A stretch of DNA of 64,000 nt from Plantactinospora soyae (GTDB lineage Bacteria; Actinomycetota; Actinomycetes; Mycobacteriales; Micromonosporaceae): NCBI RefSeq assembly GCF_014874095.1, contig NZ_JADBEB010000001.1:3906001-3970000 (forward strand). Direction: 5' to 3'. This document shows, piece by piece, positions 1 to 8,455 of this stretch. Each line of letters opens with the position of its first letter. Position 1 is the first letter of the stretch. Made by a program: the position numbers and the translations under genes. The notes below the pieces were generated by a model. The model did not search any database, was not told the DNA's origin, and saw only the letters and a program-made list of their open reading frames with translations.

Positions 1-728
1 GCGGGATGGGCTGCCCGTTCTGCGCGACCGGTCAGGCCGGCCTGACCCGCAACCTCTCCACCGCCGAGATCGTCGACCAGGCCGTCCACCTCGCCGGCGT
101 GGCCGCCTCCGGGGCGGTCGTCGGATCCCCGCCGAGGTTGTCGCACGTTGTCTTCATGGGCATGGGCGAGCCGCTGGCCAACTACTCGCGGGTCGTGGCG
201 GCGGTCCGCCGGCTCTGCGCGCCGGCACCGGAGGGGCTCGGTCTCTCCCAGCGTCACGTCACCGTCTCCACGGTCGGCCTGGTTCCCGCGATGCGCAGGC
301 TGGCCGAGGAGGGACTGTCGGTGACTCTTGCGCTGTCGCTGCATGCGCCCGATGATGAGCTGCGCGACGAACTGGTGCCGGTCAACCAGAGGTGGAAGGT
401 TGCCGAGGTGCTGGACGCCGCGTGGCACTACGCGGAGCGTACGGGGCGTCGCGTATCCATCGAATACGCGATGATCAGAGATGTGAACGACCAGCCGTGG
501 CGTGCCGACCTACTCGGTCGGTTGCTGGCTGGTCGGCTGACCCACGTGAACTTGATCCCGCTCAACCCCACCCCGGGTAGCCGCTGGGACGCGAGTCCGA
601 AGCCGGTGGAGCGGGAGTTCGTCCGGCGTCTGCGCGCGGCCGGCGTCTCGACGACCGTCCGGGACACCCGCGGGCGTGACATCGACGGTGCGTGTGGCCA
701 GCTGGCCGCCGCGGCGGTGACACCGTGA
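1..728 (+). CDS. rlmN: 23S rRNA/tRNA adenine-C2 methyltransferase RlmN, 5' end outside window
   Basis: Radical-SAM enzyme that methylates C2 of adenosine in 23S rRNA and some tRNAs. The visible part begins inside the radical-SAM cluster loop ([10 protein letters not shown]; the first cysteine of the CxxxCxxC motif lies upstream of the window) and continues with family motifs [22 protein letters not shown] and NLIPLNP, and the [16 protein letters not shown] end, which carries the C-terminal cysteine that forms the methyl-transfer intermediate. About 240 residues are present of a family length near 350-380. It ends 99 bp before the DivIVA-domain gene. Seen: motifs. Known: RlmN function. Confidence 0.95.
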   Translation, partial: GMGCPFCATGQAGLTRNLSTAEIVDQAVHLAGVAASGAVVGSPPRLSHVVFMGMGEPLANYSRVVAAVRRLCAPAPEGLGLSQRHVTVSTVGLVPAMRRLAEEGLSVTLALSLHAPDDELRDELVPVNQRWKVAEVLDAAWHYAERTGRRVSIEYAMIRDVNDQPWRADLLGRLLAGRLTHVNLIPLNPTPGSRWDASPKPVEREFVRRLRAAGVSTTVRDTRGRDIDGACGQLAAAAVTP

Positions 729-790
729 GCGGCCGGGTCATCAGACTTAGTGGTGCCGCTTGCGGCGTCGACCCGCGTGGCGGGGCGGCG

Positions 791-816
791 TGAGCGAGCG
801 AAGCGAGCGAGCGAAC
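791..816 (+). repeat. GAGCGAGCGAAGCGAGCGA-type palindromic element in the 5' leader
   Basis: Self-complementary GC-rich element between rlmN and the DivIVA-domain gene, ending just before the ribosome binding site AGGAG (818-822). A near-identical sequence (one base different over about 20) lies in reverse orientation at 17360-17380, and a shorter copy at 17312-17326 precedes the start of a galactanase gene. It could form a leader hairpin. Function not known. Confidence 0.6.
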
Positions 817-827
817 CAGGAGACATA

Positions 828-2282
828 GTGGCGAGTCAGGGTCAGCGTTTCCGGCGCAAGGCGCTCCGGCGGGGCTACAAGGTCGATGAGGTGGACACGT
901 TCCTGGACCGTGTCGAGGCCACGCTCGCCGGTGAGTCGCTGGGCGCGCCCGTCGCCTCCCAGGAGGTGCACGACGTCGTCTTCCGGGTGCGCTTCGGAGG
1001 GTACGACGAGTGGCAGGTCGACCTGCACCTCGACCGGGTGGAGCGGCAGATCGCCGAGCTGGAGGAGCGCGGCGGTGCCGTCGGCAACCGCGGCGGGGAT
1101 TCGGGGATGGGCGACCGCGGGACGCAGCCGGGCCGCCTCGGTCCGCCGGACCGGATGGGTCCGCCCGACCGAATGGGGCCGCCCGACCGAATGGGTCCGC
1201 CGGACCGGATGGGGCCACCGGACCGGATGGGTCCGCCCGACCGGATGGGCCCGCCGATGCGCGACGACCGGGGACTGCCCCCGGGTGGGCAGCCGCCACC
1301 GTTGCGTCCCATGCCGGCGCAGGCCGGGCCGCCGAACGATCCGTACGGGCAGTTCGACGAGCCCACCGGGACCTTCGGCGGCGGCTTCGACCCGCAGCGG
1401 GGTGGGTTCGACCCGCAGCGGGGTGGCATGGAGCCGCAGCGGGGTGGCATGGAGCCGCAGCGCGGCGGGTTCGACCCGCAGCGGGGCGGTTTCGAGCCCC
1501 AGCGGGGTGGCTTCGAGCCGCAGCGCGGCGGGTTCGACCCGCAGCGGGGTGGCGGGGATCCCCAGCGCGGCGAGTTCGAGCCGCAGCGGGGTGGGTTCGA
1601 CCCGCAGCGCGGCGGTCCGGATCCGCAGCGGGGTGGCTTCGAGCCGCAGCGAGGTGGTTTCGAGCCCCAGCGGGGTGGCTTCGACCCGCAGCGCGGAGGT
1701 CCGGATCCGCAGCGGGGTGGCTTTGACCCGCAGCGGGGCGGTCCCGAGGGCCCGCGCGGAGGCTTCGAGCCGCAGCGCGGCCCGGGTGCTCCGGTTCCGC
1801 CCCGTACCCCGGGCGGGCCGCCGGGGGGGTTCGGGCCGAACGAGCGGTTTGACGGATTCGATCCCAACCGCCACGGCAAGGCGGACATGACCGCCGAGAT
1901 CCGGATGCCGGACCGCGAGTTGCGCGGGCCGGGCCGGGGTGTCGGTGAGCCGCCGCCGATGGCACCGCCGATGGGTGGCCCGGGGCTCGGTGGCCCGCCG
2001 CCGATGGGAGCTCCGGGGCCGTCGGGGCCGGGTGGTGAGCTGGCGCGGATCGACCAGATCCGTCGTACCTTCCAGGTGCGCCGGTTCGGTAGCGGGTACG
2101 ACCCCGATCAGGTCGACCGGTTGTTCGAGGGGATCCTCGGCGGCATGGCCGGGCGAGGACCGATGCCGGTCAACCCCGTCGATCTCGACACCATGCGGTT
2201 CGGGCTGGTGCCGGGCGGCTACTTCGAGGCCGAGGTCGACGCCGCACTCAAGGAAGTCAAGGACCTGCTGCTCGGACAGTGA
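828..2282 (+). CDS. DivIVA-domain protein with long PQRGG and PPDRMG repeats
   Basis: 484 aa. The GTG start at 828 is chosen because AGGAG lies 6 bp upstream; an in-frame ATG at 750 has no such site. The N-terminus (RRKALRRGYKVDEVDTFLDRVEATL) and the C-terminus (IRRTFQVRRFGSGYDPDQVDRLFEGIL) each look like a DivIVA/Wag31 N-terminal motif, so the protein carries one such module at each end. Between them is a disordered Gly/Pro/Arg/Gln region: six GPPDRM units, then 19 seven-residue (F/M/P)(D/E)PQRGG units. DivIVA proteins bind curved membrane at poles and septa in actinobacteria; a role in polar growth or septation here is inference. There is no long coiled coil like that of Wag31, so it is not the main DivIVA. 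Confidence 0.8.
   Translation: MASQGQRFRRKALRRGYKVDEVDTFLDRVEATLAGESLGAPVASQEVHDVVFRVRFGGYDEWQVDLHLDRVERQIAELEERGGAVGNRGGDSGMGDRGTQPGRLGPPDRMGPPDRMGPPDRMGPPDRMGPPDRMGPPDRMGPPMRDDRGLPPGGQPPPLRPMPAQAGPPNDPYGQFDEPTGTFGGGFDPQRGGFDPQRGGMEPQRGGMEPQRGGFDPQRGGFEPQRGGFEPQRGGFDPQRGGGDPQRGEFEPQRGGFDPQRGGPDPQRGGFEPQRGGFEPQRGGFDPQRGGPDPQRGGFDPQRGGPEGPRGGFEPQRGPGAPVPPRTPGGPPGGFGPNERFDGFDPNRHGKADMTAEIRMPDRELRGPGRGVGEPPPMAPPMGGPGLGGPPPMGAPGPSGPGGELARIDQIRRTFQVRRFGSGYDPDQVDRLFEGILGGMAGRGPMPVNPVDLDTMRFGLVPGGYFEAEVDAALKEVKDLLLGQ
1140..1259 (+). repeat. 18-bp in-frame tandem repeat (GPPDRM)x6 plus partial
   Basis: Six 18-bp units encoding Gly-Pro-Pro-Asp-Arg-Met followed by a shortened seventh unit. Units differ mostly at third codon positions, so the peptide is conserved although the DNA has drifted. 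Confidence 0.9.
1386..1784 (+). repeat. 21-bp in-frame tandem repeat, 19 units, (F/M/P)(D/E)PQRGG
   Basis: Nineteen consecutive 21-bp units inside the DivIVA-domain gene; the eighteenth is imperfect (PEGPRGG). Codon choice alternates (cgc/cgg, ggt/ggc) between units while the heptapeptide is kept, so the array has been expanded or homogenised at the peptide level. A likely site of length variation between strains. Confidence 0.92.
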
Positions 2283-2294
2283 CCATGCCACCGC

Positions 2295-2317
2295 CGGCGA
2301 GGACGCTCTCCTCGCCG
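2295..2317. terminator. Hairpin terminator between convergent genes
   Basis: A 9-bp perfect stem (CGGCGAGGA / TCCTCGCCG) with a 5-nt loop starts 13 bp after the DivIVA-domain stop codon. The next gene is convergent. There is no T-run, as is usual at this GC content. Confidence 0.6.
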
Positions 2318-2446
2318 CGCGGGGGCGGGTGGCGCCGACTGGGTGCTTCGGGCAGCCGACTCGGCAGGCCTGACGGCCGACTCAGCGGACGGGCCGCCCT
2401 CCCGGGGTCGGCCCGACGTGCCGTCGATCGTCAGGCCGGCCGGAAA

Positions 2447-2671
2447 TCAGGAACGCAGGCCGTTGCGGCGCAGGATCGTGTCGCCGATGACGGCTACCAC
2501 CAGGAACGCGGCGATCCCACCGAGCCAGATCTTCTCGATGCCGCTGACCTCGTTGTTGTTGAACATCAGCAACACCAGCACGGCCGCGGAGAGGATCGCG
2601 CCGATCCGACCCGCCCTGCGGTGTCCCGGCTTGCGTTGGTCGGGTGACGTCACCGGCTCGCTTCCAGCCAC
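2447..2671 (-). CDS. DUF2631 family small membrane protein
   Basis: 74 aa. GTG start at 2671 with AAAGGA about 8 nt upstream. Two predicted membrane segments (roughly residues 24-37 and 48-64) separated by a short polar loop with NNNEVSG and followed by a basic end (LRRNGLRS). The architecture, length and position near rlmN and dxr match the DUF2631 family of actinobacteria, whose function is unknown. Convergent with the DivIVA-domain gene and divergent from the MBL-Rieske gene. The family name is assigned from memory of its pattern. Confidence 0.65.
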   Translation of the reverse strand: MAGSEPVTSPDQRKPGHRRAGRIGAILSAAVLVLLMFNNNEVSGIEKIWLGGIAAFLVVAVIGDTILRRNGLRS

Positions 2672-2910
2672 TTTCCGGTCCTTTCCTCACGATCGGATGC
2701 CGGTAAGTCTGGCACGTGCCGTACCGGCCGCGCCGGAGGGCCCGGCGTCCCGGCGCTGTCCGGCGCTGTGGAACGGCCGGACCGGGAGGCGGCCGGGCGG
2801 CCCAACCCGGCGTCGCGGGTCGGCCAGCTCGGGGCCTCCGGTAGCGTTTGGGGGTACGCCTTGATTCCGGGGCCAGGGATGAGATTGCCTACGTCTAGGG
2901 GGACTGTGCG

Positions 2911-4497
2911 GTGCGACTGACCGGTACGGGACACGCGAGCATGCGGATCGACACCGGTGCGGGCAGCATCCTGTGCGACCCATGGGTCAACCCGGCCTAT
3001 TTCGCCTCATGGTTCCCGTTCCCGGACAATTCACAGCTCGACTGGGAGACGCTCGGGCAGGTCGACTACCTGTACGTCTCGCACCTGCACCGGGACCACT
3101 TCGACGCCGAGCACCTCAAGCGGTTCATCTCGAAGAAGGCCACCGTCCTGCTTCCGGAATACCCCACCTCCGAACTCGAGGACGAGCTGCGGGAACTCGG
3201 GTTCACCAGCTTCCTGCGTACCAAGACCAACGAGGTCATGGAACTCGACGGCGGCCTGAAGGTGATGGTCCAGGCGCTGACCAGCCCGACCGACGGGCCG
3301 ATCGGTGACTCGTCGCTGTGGGTGGAGTACGACGGCGTACGGCTGCTGAACCAGAACGACGCCCGCCCGAGCGATCTCGACATCTTCGCCGAACTGGGCC
3401 ACGTGCACGCGCACCTGCTCCAGTTCTCCGGCGCGATCTGGTACCCGATGGTCTACGAGCTGCCCACGGCGGCCAAGACCGCGTTCGGCAAGCAGAAGCG
3501 CGACCGGCAGATGGACCGGACGATCCGCTACATCGACGACCTCAAGGCGTCCTGGGTCTTCCCGATCGCCGGCCCGCCGTGCTTCCTCGACGACGAGCTG
3601 TGGCAGTTCAACGACATCCACGGCGACGAGGGAAACATCTTCCCCGACCAGCAGGTCTTCCAGGACCACTACACCGAGCTGGGCTACGACAACAGCGTGA
3701 TCCTGCTGCCCGGCACCGTCTCCGAGGTCGGTGTTGACACCTGCGAGACCAGCCAACCGGTGCCGGACGTGCGGGAGTTCTTCGTCCGCAAGGAGGAGCA
3801 CCTGCGCGAGTACCAGGCCCGGTCCCGGCCGGTGATCGAGGCGGCGAAGGCATCCTGGCGGCATCCGGAGATCGACGTGCTGGCCGGGATGAAGCGTCGG
3901 ATCGAGCCGCTGCTGGACGAGTCGATCTACCTCGCCAAGGGGGTGGGCGGCCCGGTCCGGTTCGACCTGGTCGGCTACGACGGCGAGTCGGTCGAGTCCA
4001 TCCTGGTGGACTTCCCGGGCAAGGAGGTCCGGCCGGCCGCGGACGAGAAGGTGCGCTACCGGTTCCGTACCGAGCGGGCGCTGGTCGAGCATCTGCTGCA
4101 CATCGACGAGGTCGACTGGGTCAACTCGCTCTTCCTCTCCTGCCGGTTCTCCGCCGCCCGGATCGGCCAGTACAACGAGTTCGTCTACTCCTTCTTCAAG
4201 TGCCTCTCCGAGGAGCGCCTCCAGTACGCCGAGGGCTGGTACGACGAACACGAGCGGGCCGTCGACGCCGAGGACATCACCCTGGGCGACTGGGTGGTGC
4301 AGCGGCGCTGCCCGCACCTGAAGGCGGACCTGACCCGGTTCGGCATCGTCGAGGGCAACCAGCTCACCTGCCAGCTGCACGGCTGGCGGTTCGACCTGGA
4401 GAGCGGCCGCTGCCTGACCAGTGTCGGGCACAAGGTCCGGGCCCACCGGGCCGGCGAGCCCGCCCCGGTGACCGTCGACGCCGAGTCGGCCGGCTGA
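2911..4497 (+). CDS. MBL-fold hydrolase with C-terminal Rieske [2Fe-2S] domain
   Basis: 528 aa, GTG start. The N-terminus is a UlaG-like metallo-beta-lactamase fold: GTGHASMRID, then the metal motif H58-L-H60-R-D62-H63, and LLNQNDARP further on. The C-terminal ~70 residues form a Rieske-type cluster site, C467-P-H469 and C487-Q-L-H490 with 17 residues between the pairs, followed by GWRFDLESGRC, the usual Rieske sequence. The pairing of MBL and Rieske recalls vertebrate CMP-N-acetylneuraminate hydroxylase, but there the Rieske domain is N-terminal. An oxidoreductase or oxygenase role is inference; the substrate is unknown. No signal peptide, so cytoplasmic. It stands alone between a divergent DUF2631 gene and a convergent FAD oxidoreductase. 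Confidence 0.82.
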   Translation: MRLTGTGHASMRIDTGAGSILCDPWVNPAYFASWFPFPDNSQLDWETLGQVDYLYVSHLHRDHFDAEHLKRFISKKATVLLPEYPTSELEDELRELGFTSFLRTKTNEVMELDGGLKVMVQALTSPTDGPIGDSSLWVEYDGVRLLNQNDARPSDLDIFAELGHVHAHLLQFSGAIWYPMVYELPTAAKTAFGKQKRDRQMDRTIRYIDDLKASWVFPIAGPPCFLDDELWQFNDIHGDEGNIFPDQQVFQDHYTELGYDNSVILLPGTVSEVGVDTCETSQPVPDVREFFVRKEEHLREYQARSRPVIEAAKASWRHPEIDVLAGMKRRIEPLLDESIYLAKGVGGPVRFDLVGYDGESVESILVDFPGKEVRPAADEKVRYRFRTERALVEHLLHIDEVDWVNSLFLSCRFSAARIGQYNEFVYSFFKCLSEERLQYAEGWYDEHERAVDAEDITLGDWVVQRRCPHLKADLTRFGIVEGNQLTCQLHGWRFDLESGRCLTSVGHKVRAHRAGEPAPVTVDAESAG

Positions 4498-4518
4498 GCC
4501 GCCGACCGTGCACAGGCG

Positions 4519-4570
4519 TTAAGAAGGGGCCCTTCTACAACGGAAAGCGATAAGAAGGGGCCCTTCCTTT
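4519..4570. repeat. Dispersed GAAGGGGCCCTTC hairpin, copy 1 (bidirectional terminator)
   Basis: Two GAAGGGGCCCTTC blocks about 32 bp apart with the spacer ACAACGGAAAGCGAT sit exactly between two convergent genes. Each block is itself almost palindromic, so several alternative hairpins are possible. Reverse-complemented, it aligns with copies at 26935-26986 and 28081-28129, including part of the loop (TATCGCTTT). Confidence 0.8.
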
Positions 4571-6186
4571 CACCGGCCGGGGCCGACCTGGCCGAGGTCG
4601 GTGAGGATCCGCCGGGCGGCGTTGTGTCCGGCGGCGCCGATCACACTGCCGCCGGGGTGGCAGCCCGCACCACCGGCGTAGAGGCCGTCGAGCCCGGTCG
4701 CGTACGGCATCCGGTCGGTGAACGAGACGGTGTTGTCGACGTGGTGGATGTGCCCACCGGTGATGCCGAAGTGCGCCTCGATGCCCGGTGGGGTCAACGG
4801 AACCGCGTCGGCGACCAGTTCCGTGGTGCCGGGGGCGTACCGGTCGCAGATCGCGAGCAGTCGTTCCACGTACCCGGGCAGGAGCTCGTCCCAGGACGCG
4901 CCGGTCGGTGCGTACGGCACGGACTGGACGAAGAGCGCGGAGGAGTGGTGGCCCGCCTCGTCCCGCAGCGACGGGTCGACTGTGGTGTGCAGGTACCACT
5001 CGATCGTCGGCTCGTCCGGTAGCCGGCCGGCCTGGACGTCCGCCCACATCCGGCGCAGCGCCGCCATCGGCGGTTCGTCGCCGGTCGCACCGGGCAGCAG
5101 CGAGGTGGAGCCCGGCAGCAGGTGGATGGTGGCGCCGAACGGGCTCGGCGCGTCGGCGGGCAGGCAGGTGAACCGGGGCAGCCCGGAGAGGGCGAGGTTG
5201 ACCTTCAGGGTGGTGCCGGTGCGACGGACCGCCGTCATCCGCTCGGTCAGCGACGCCGGCAGGGCGCCGTCCGGCACCAGCTCCATCAGCCGGTACGGGT
5301 CACCGGCGCCGAGCACCACCTCGGCGTCGACCGTCCGCCCGTCGTCGAGTACGACGCCACTGGCCGCTCCGCCGTCGACGGTGATCGCGGACACCGGCGT
5401 ACCGCTGAGGATCGTGGCGCCCGCGGCTCGGGCGGCGTCGGCGAAGGTGCTGGTGACGGTGCCCATACCACCGGCGACGATCATCCAGGTGCCGCCCGAG
5501 CCGGGCAGCCGGCACATGTTGTGGGCCAGGAAGTTGTGGCCGGTTCCGGGGTCGTCCGGACCGGCGTTCAGTCCGGAGAGGCCGTCGGTGACGGCGTACA
5601 TCGAGACCAGCAGTTCGGAGCGGAAGTCGAACCGGGCCAGGTAGTCGGCGACCGAGCCGCGGACCAGATCGACGAAGGGCTCGCGGAGGGCGCGCCGGAT
5701 GTAGCGGTCGGCGGTCTCCTCCACCGGCAGCGGTTCGGCCAGCCAGGCCGGTCCGAGGTCCTCCCGGAGCGCGGCGAGTTCGGCCTGCATAGCGTCGTCG
5801 GCCGTCACGTCGGCCCGGGAGAAGAACCGTTCCATCTGCTCCCGGGTGCCCTCCCGGTCGGCCCCGAACAGCAGGTACGGCGAGCCGACACCACCCGGGG
5901 TGGGCAGGAAGTAGTGCGGATCGCGGCGCAGCACCGGGATCTGGACGTCGAGCAGCTCGATCAGCTCCGGCGGCATCAGGCCGAGCAGGTACGAGCCGGT
6001 GGAGTGGCGCAGGGCCGGCACCTTCGGAAACGGGTTCTCGGTGCGGGCCGCCCCGCCGATCGTGTCGGCGGCCTCCAGCACCACCACGTCGAGGCCGGCC
6101 CGGGCCAGCAGGATGGCGGAAACCAGGCCGTTGTGGCCGGCGCCGACGATCACGACGTCGGCGCGGGCGGGTAGCTCGGCGGTCAT
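4570..6186 (-). CDS. Phytoene-desaturase-like FAD-dependent oxidoreductase
   Basis: 538 aa, ATG start. Rossmann motif VVIVGAGHNG at residues 11-20 (GxGxxG) followed by VVVLEAADTIGGAARTE, the FAD-binding signature of the phytoene dehydrogenase/PYROXD2-like flavoproteins. The C-terminus has the second FAD motif (GLYAGGAGCHPGGSV). Substrate unknown; there is no carotenoid gene nearby, so a carotenoid role is not supported. The stop codon abuts hairpin copy 1. Upstream is a decayed TetR gene read in the same direction, which may once have regulated it. Confidence 0.85.
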   Translation of the reverse strand: MTAELPARADVVIVGAGHNGLVSAILLARAGLDVVVLEAADTIGGAARTENPFPKVPALRHSTGSYLLGLMPPELIELLDVQIPVLRRDPHYFLPTPGGVGSPYLLFGADREGTREQMERFFSRADVTADDAMQAELAALREDLGPAWLAEPLPVEETADRYIRRALREPFVDLVRGSVADYLARFDFRSELLVSMYAVTDGLSGLNAGPDDPGTGHNFLAHNMCRLPGSGGTWMIVAGGMGTVTSTFADAARAAGATILSGTPVSAITVDGGAASGVVLDDGRTVDAEVVLGAGDPYRLMELVPDGALPASLTERMTAVRRTGTTLKVNLALSGLPRFTCLPADAPSPFGATIHLLPGSTSLLPGATGDEPPMAALRRMWADVQAGRLPDEPTIEWYLHTTVDPSLRDEAGHHSSALFVQSVPYAPTGASWDELLPGYVERLLAICDRYAPGTTELVADAVPLTPPGIEAHFGITGGHIHHVDNTVSFTDRMPYATGLDGLYAGGAGCHPGGSVIGAAGHNAARRILTDLGQVGPGR

Positions 6187-6197
6187 GCTCGGGAAGC

Positions 6198-6540
6198 CTA
6201 GTTCGGATGCCCCGGGTCGGTGCCGGGTTGGCCGGCCTTGGTTCCGGCGGTGCGTGGTGGGGCGGCGTCGGGTCCGGGAGAGAGCTGGCGCAGGAAGCCC
6301 GCCAGCTCCGCCTCGAAGAGTGCCTCCGGATCGGACACCGCCCAGCGGAGCTGGGGTAGACCTCCATCGAGATCAGTCCGTACAGCATCGTCCAGCCGGA
6401 CAGCATCATCCGGGCCACCTCGACCGGCAGTTCGGGGTGCCGGTCCCGCATCGGCACCAGCGACTCGGCCAGTCGGTGGTCGACCGGGGCCGGTGGCGAC
6501 ACCGCCGGCGGAAAGTCGCTGGTGTGCGGGGCGGGTGATG
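6198..6540 (-). pseudogene. Remnant of a TetR-family regulator (C-terminal domain only, frameshifted)
   Basis: The minus strand encodes DHRLAESLVPMRDRHPELPVEVARMMLSG-like sequence, then WTMLYGLISMEVYP, typical of a TetR C-terminal domain. After this the reading continues in another frame as QLRWAVSDPEALFEAELAGFLRQLSPG. The shift falls in a run of four C around 6358-6363 (one base missing relative to the expected five). No DNA-binding N-terminus remains: the frame meets a TAG near 6543 and the GNAT gene begins at 6557 on the other strand. Either a real pseudogene or, for the frameshift alone, a sequencing error; the missing HTH cannot be an error. Confidence 0.75.
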
Positions 6541-6556
6541 GCTAGCATCCCGCCGC

Positions 6557-7102
6557 GTGACGATCTACGAGACCGAACGACTGGTGGTCCGGAACTGGAC
6601 GCTGGAGCCCGCCGATCTCGCGCGGGTGTACGACACCTACTCCCGTTCCGAGGTCGTCCGTCACCTGGGTGCGGCACAGTTCCCGCTCCGTACGCCCGCC
6701 GACGCCGAGGAGTTGGTACGTCGCTGGCACGCCCGCAACATCCGGTTCGGCGTGGAGACGTACGGCCTCTGGGCGGTGCAGCGTCGGGAGGACGGGCTGG
6801 TGGTCGGCACCGTGATGCTCAAGCCGTTGCCCGGAGTCGACGAGTCGACGCTGACCGCCGACATCGAGGTCGGCTGGCACCTGCATCCCGACTCGTGGGG
6901 GCACGGGTACGCCACCGAGGCGGCGCGCGGAGCCGTCGAGCGGGGCTTCGCGGCCGGGGTCGAGGAGATCTACGCCGTCGTGTCACCCGGGAACGAGGCG
7001 TCGATGTCGGTCGCCCGTCGGCTCGGCATGGCGTCGATCGGCCGGCGGGCCGACTGGTACGGCGGCCAGGAGTTGGAAGCCTTCCGGCTGCGCCGCCCCT
7101 GA
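6557..7102 (+). CDS. RimJ/RimL-type GNAT N-acetyltransferase
   Basis: 181 aa, GTG start. ETERLVVRNWTLEPADL is the standard opening of the GNAT_3 (RimJ/RimL) group, followed by the acetyl-CoA region DIEVGWHLHPDSWGHGYATEA and the C-terminal VARRLGM motif. It transfers an acetyl group from acetyl-CoA to an amine; the substrate (a ribosomal protein terminus or a small molecule) cannot be told. Its start lies against the truncated TetR remnant on the other strand. The next 141 bp (7103-7243) hold only low-complexity repeats of CCGTACGGCTG before dxr. Confidence 0.85.
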   Translation: MTIYETERLVVRNWTLEPADLARVYDTYSRSEVVRHLGAAQFPLRTPADAEELVRRWHARNIRFGVETYGLWAVQRREDGLVVGTVMLKPLPGVDESTLTADIEVGWHLHPDSWGHGYATEAARGAVERGFAAGVEEIYAVVSPGNEASMSVARRLGMASIGRRADWYGGQELEAFRLRRP

Positions 7103-7243
7103 CCGGCAGCCCGTACGGCTGGCCCACCCCTGACCGCCCGTCGGTACGGCTGTACCGGCCTCTGACCGCCCGGATTGCCGGCCGGGCGCCCCGCCGGCCG
7201 GCCTGCCAGCGGACGCTCAGAGTTGTTCAGGGAGAATGTCCGG

Positions 7244-8455
7244 GTGAGTTCTCCGCGTGAGATCGTGTTGCTCGGTTCCACCGGGTCGATCGGCACCCAG
7301 GCGATCGACATAGTGCGCCGTAATCCGGACCGGTTCCGGGTGGTCGCGCTCGGCGCCGGCGGCGGTAACGTGGGCCAACTCGCCGCCCAGGCGCTCGAAC
7401 TCGGGGTCGAGGTGGTCGGGGTCGCGAAGGCCTCCGCCGCGCAGGACCTGCAACTGGCCTTCTATGCGGAGGCGGCGAAGCGGGACTACCCAGCTGGCGG
7501 CTTCCGGATTCCCAAGATCGTGGCGGGTCCGTCCGCCATGACCGAACTCGCCGAGTGGCCGTGCGACATCGTGCTGAACGGCGTCGTCGGCTCGCTCGGC
7601 CTGGCGCCCACCCTGGCGGCGCTGCGCGCCGGCCGTACCCTCGCATTGGCGAACAAGGAGTCGCTGGTGGCCGGTGGTCCGGTGGTCCGGGCCGCGATCC
7701 GCCGCCCGGGGCAGATCGTGCCGGTCGACTCCGAGCACTCGGCGCTGGCCCAGTGCCTGCGCGGGGGCAGCCGGGCCGAGGTGCGCCGACTGATCCTCAC
7801 CGCCAGCGGAGGGCCGTTCCGGGGCCGCCGCCGCGACGAGTTGACCGGCGTCACCCCCGAGCAGGCGCTCGCGCACCCCACCTGGAACATGGGACCGGTG
7901 GTCACGATCAACTGTGCGAACCTGGTGAACAAGGCGCTGGAAGTGATCGAGACCCACGAGTTGTTCGACGTCCCGTACGACGACATCGAGGTGACGGTGC
8001 ATCCCCAGTCGGTGATCCACTCGATGGTGGAGTTCGTCGACGGCTCGACCCTGGCCCAGGCCAGCCCGCCGGACATGCGGCTGCCGATCGCGCTCGCCCT
8101 CGGCTGGCCGGACCGGGTGCCCGAGGCCGCGTCCGCCGTCGACTGGACCACCGCGCACAGCTGGCAGTTCGATCCGCTGGACGAGGCGGCCTTCCCCGCC
8201 GTACGGCTGGCCAAGCAGGCCGGCACGGTCGGGCGGTGCCGTCCGGCGATATACAACGCCGCCAACGAGGAGTGCGTCGCCGCGTTCCTCGCCGGCCGGC
8301 TGCCGTTCCTCGGCATCGTCGACACGCTCGAACGCGTGCTGGAGGCGGCCCCGGATTTTGCCGAACCGGGTAACGTCGAGGAGGTGCTCGCCGCCGAATC
8401 CTGGGCGCGGGCACACGCCCAGGAGATCATCGCGAAGGCGGTCGAGGGAGCTTGA
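7244..8455 (+). CDS. dxr: 1-deoxy-D-xylulose-5-phosphate reductoisomerase
   Basis: 403 aa from the GTG at 7244; upstream in-frame codons give a low-complexity Gly/Arg/Pro leader without conservation. The first committed enzyme of the MEP isoprenoid pathway converts DXP to MEP with NADPH. Motifs: NADPH-binding [17 protein letters not shown], the metal-binding region [23 protein letters not shown], and [12 protein letters not shown]. The C-terminal helical domain is complete. The stop TGA overlaps the ATG of the site-2 protease (TGATG), so the genes are translationally coupled; ispG follows. dxr - rip - ispG is the order known from mycobacteria. Confidence 0.97.
   Translation: MSSPREIVLLGSTGSIGTQAIDIVRRNPDRFRVVALGAGGGNVGQLAAQALELGVEVVGVAKASAAQDLQLAFYAEAAKRDYPAGGFRIPKIVAGPSAMTELAEWPCDIVLNGVVGSLGLAPTLAALRAGRTLALANKESLVAGGPVVRAAIRRPGQIVPVDSEHSALAQCLRGGSRAEVRRLILTASGGPFRGRRRDELTGVTPEQALAHPTWNMGPVVTINCANLVNKALEVIETHELFDVPYDDIEVTVHPQSVIHSMVEFVDGSTLAQASPPDMRLPIALALGWPDRVPEAASAVDWTTAHSWQFDPLDEAAFPAVRLAKQAGTVGRCRPAIYNAANEECVAAFLAGRLPFLGIVDTLERVLEAAPDFAEPGNVEEVLAAESWARAHAQEIIAKAVEGA

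Noticed and set aside
562-2291. Long Pro/Arg-rich open frames on the minus strand opposite the DivIVA-domain gene
   Set aside because: They are antisense reading of the 21-bp and 18-bp repeats; repetitive translation, no ribosome binding site, no motif.
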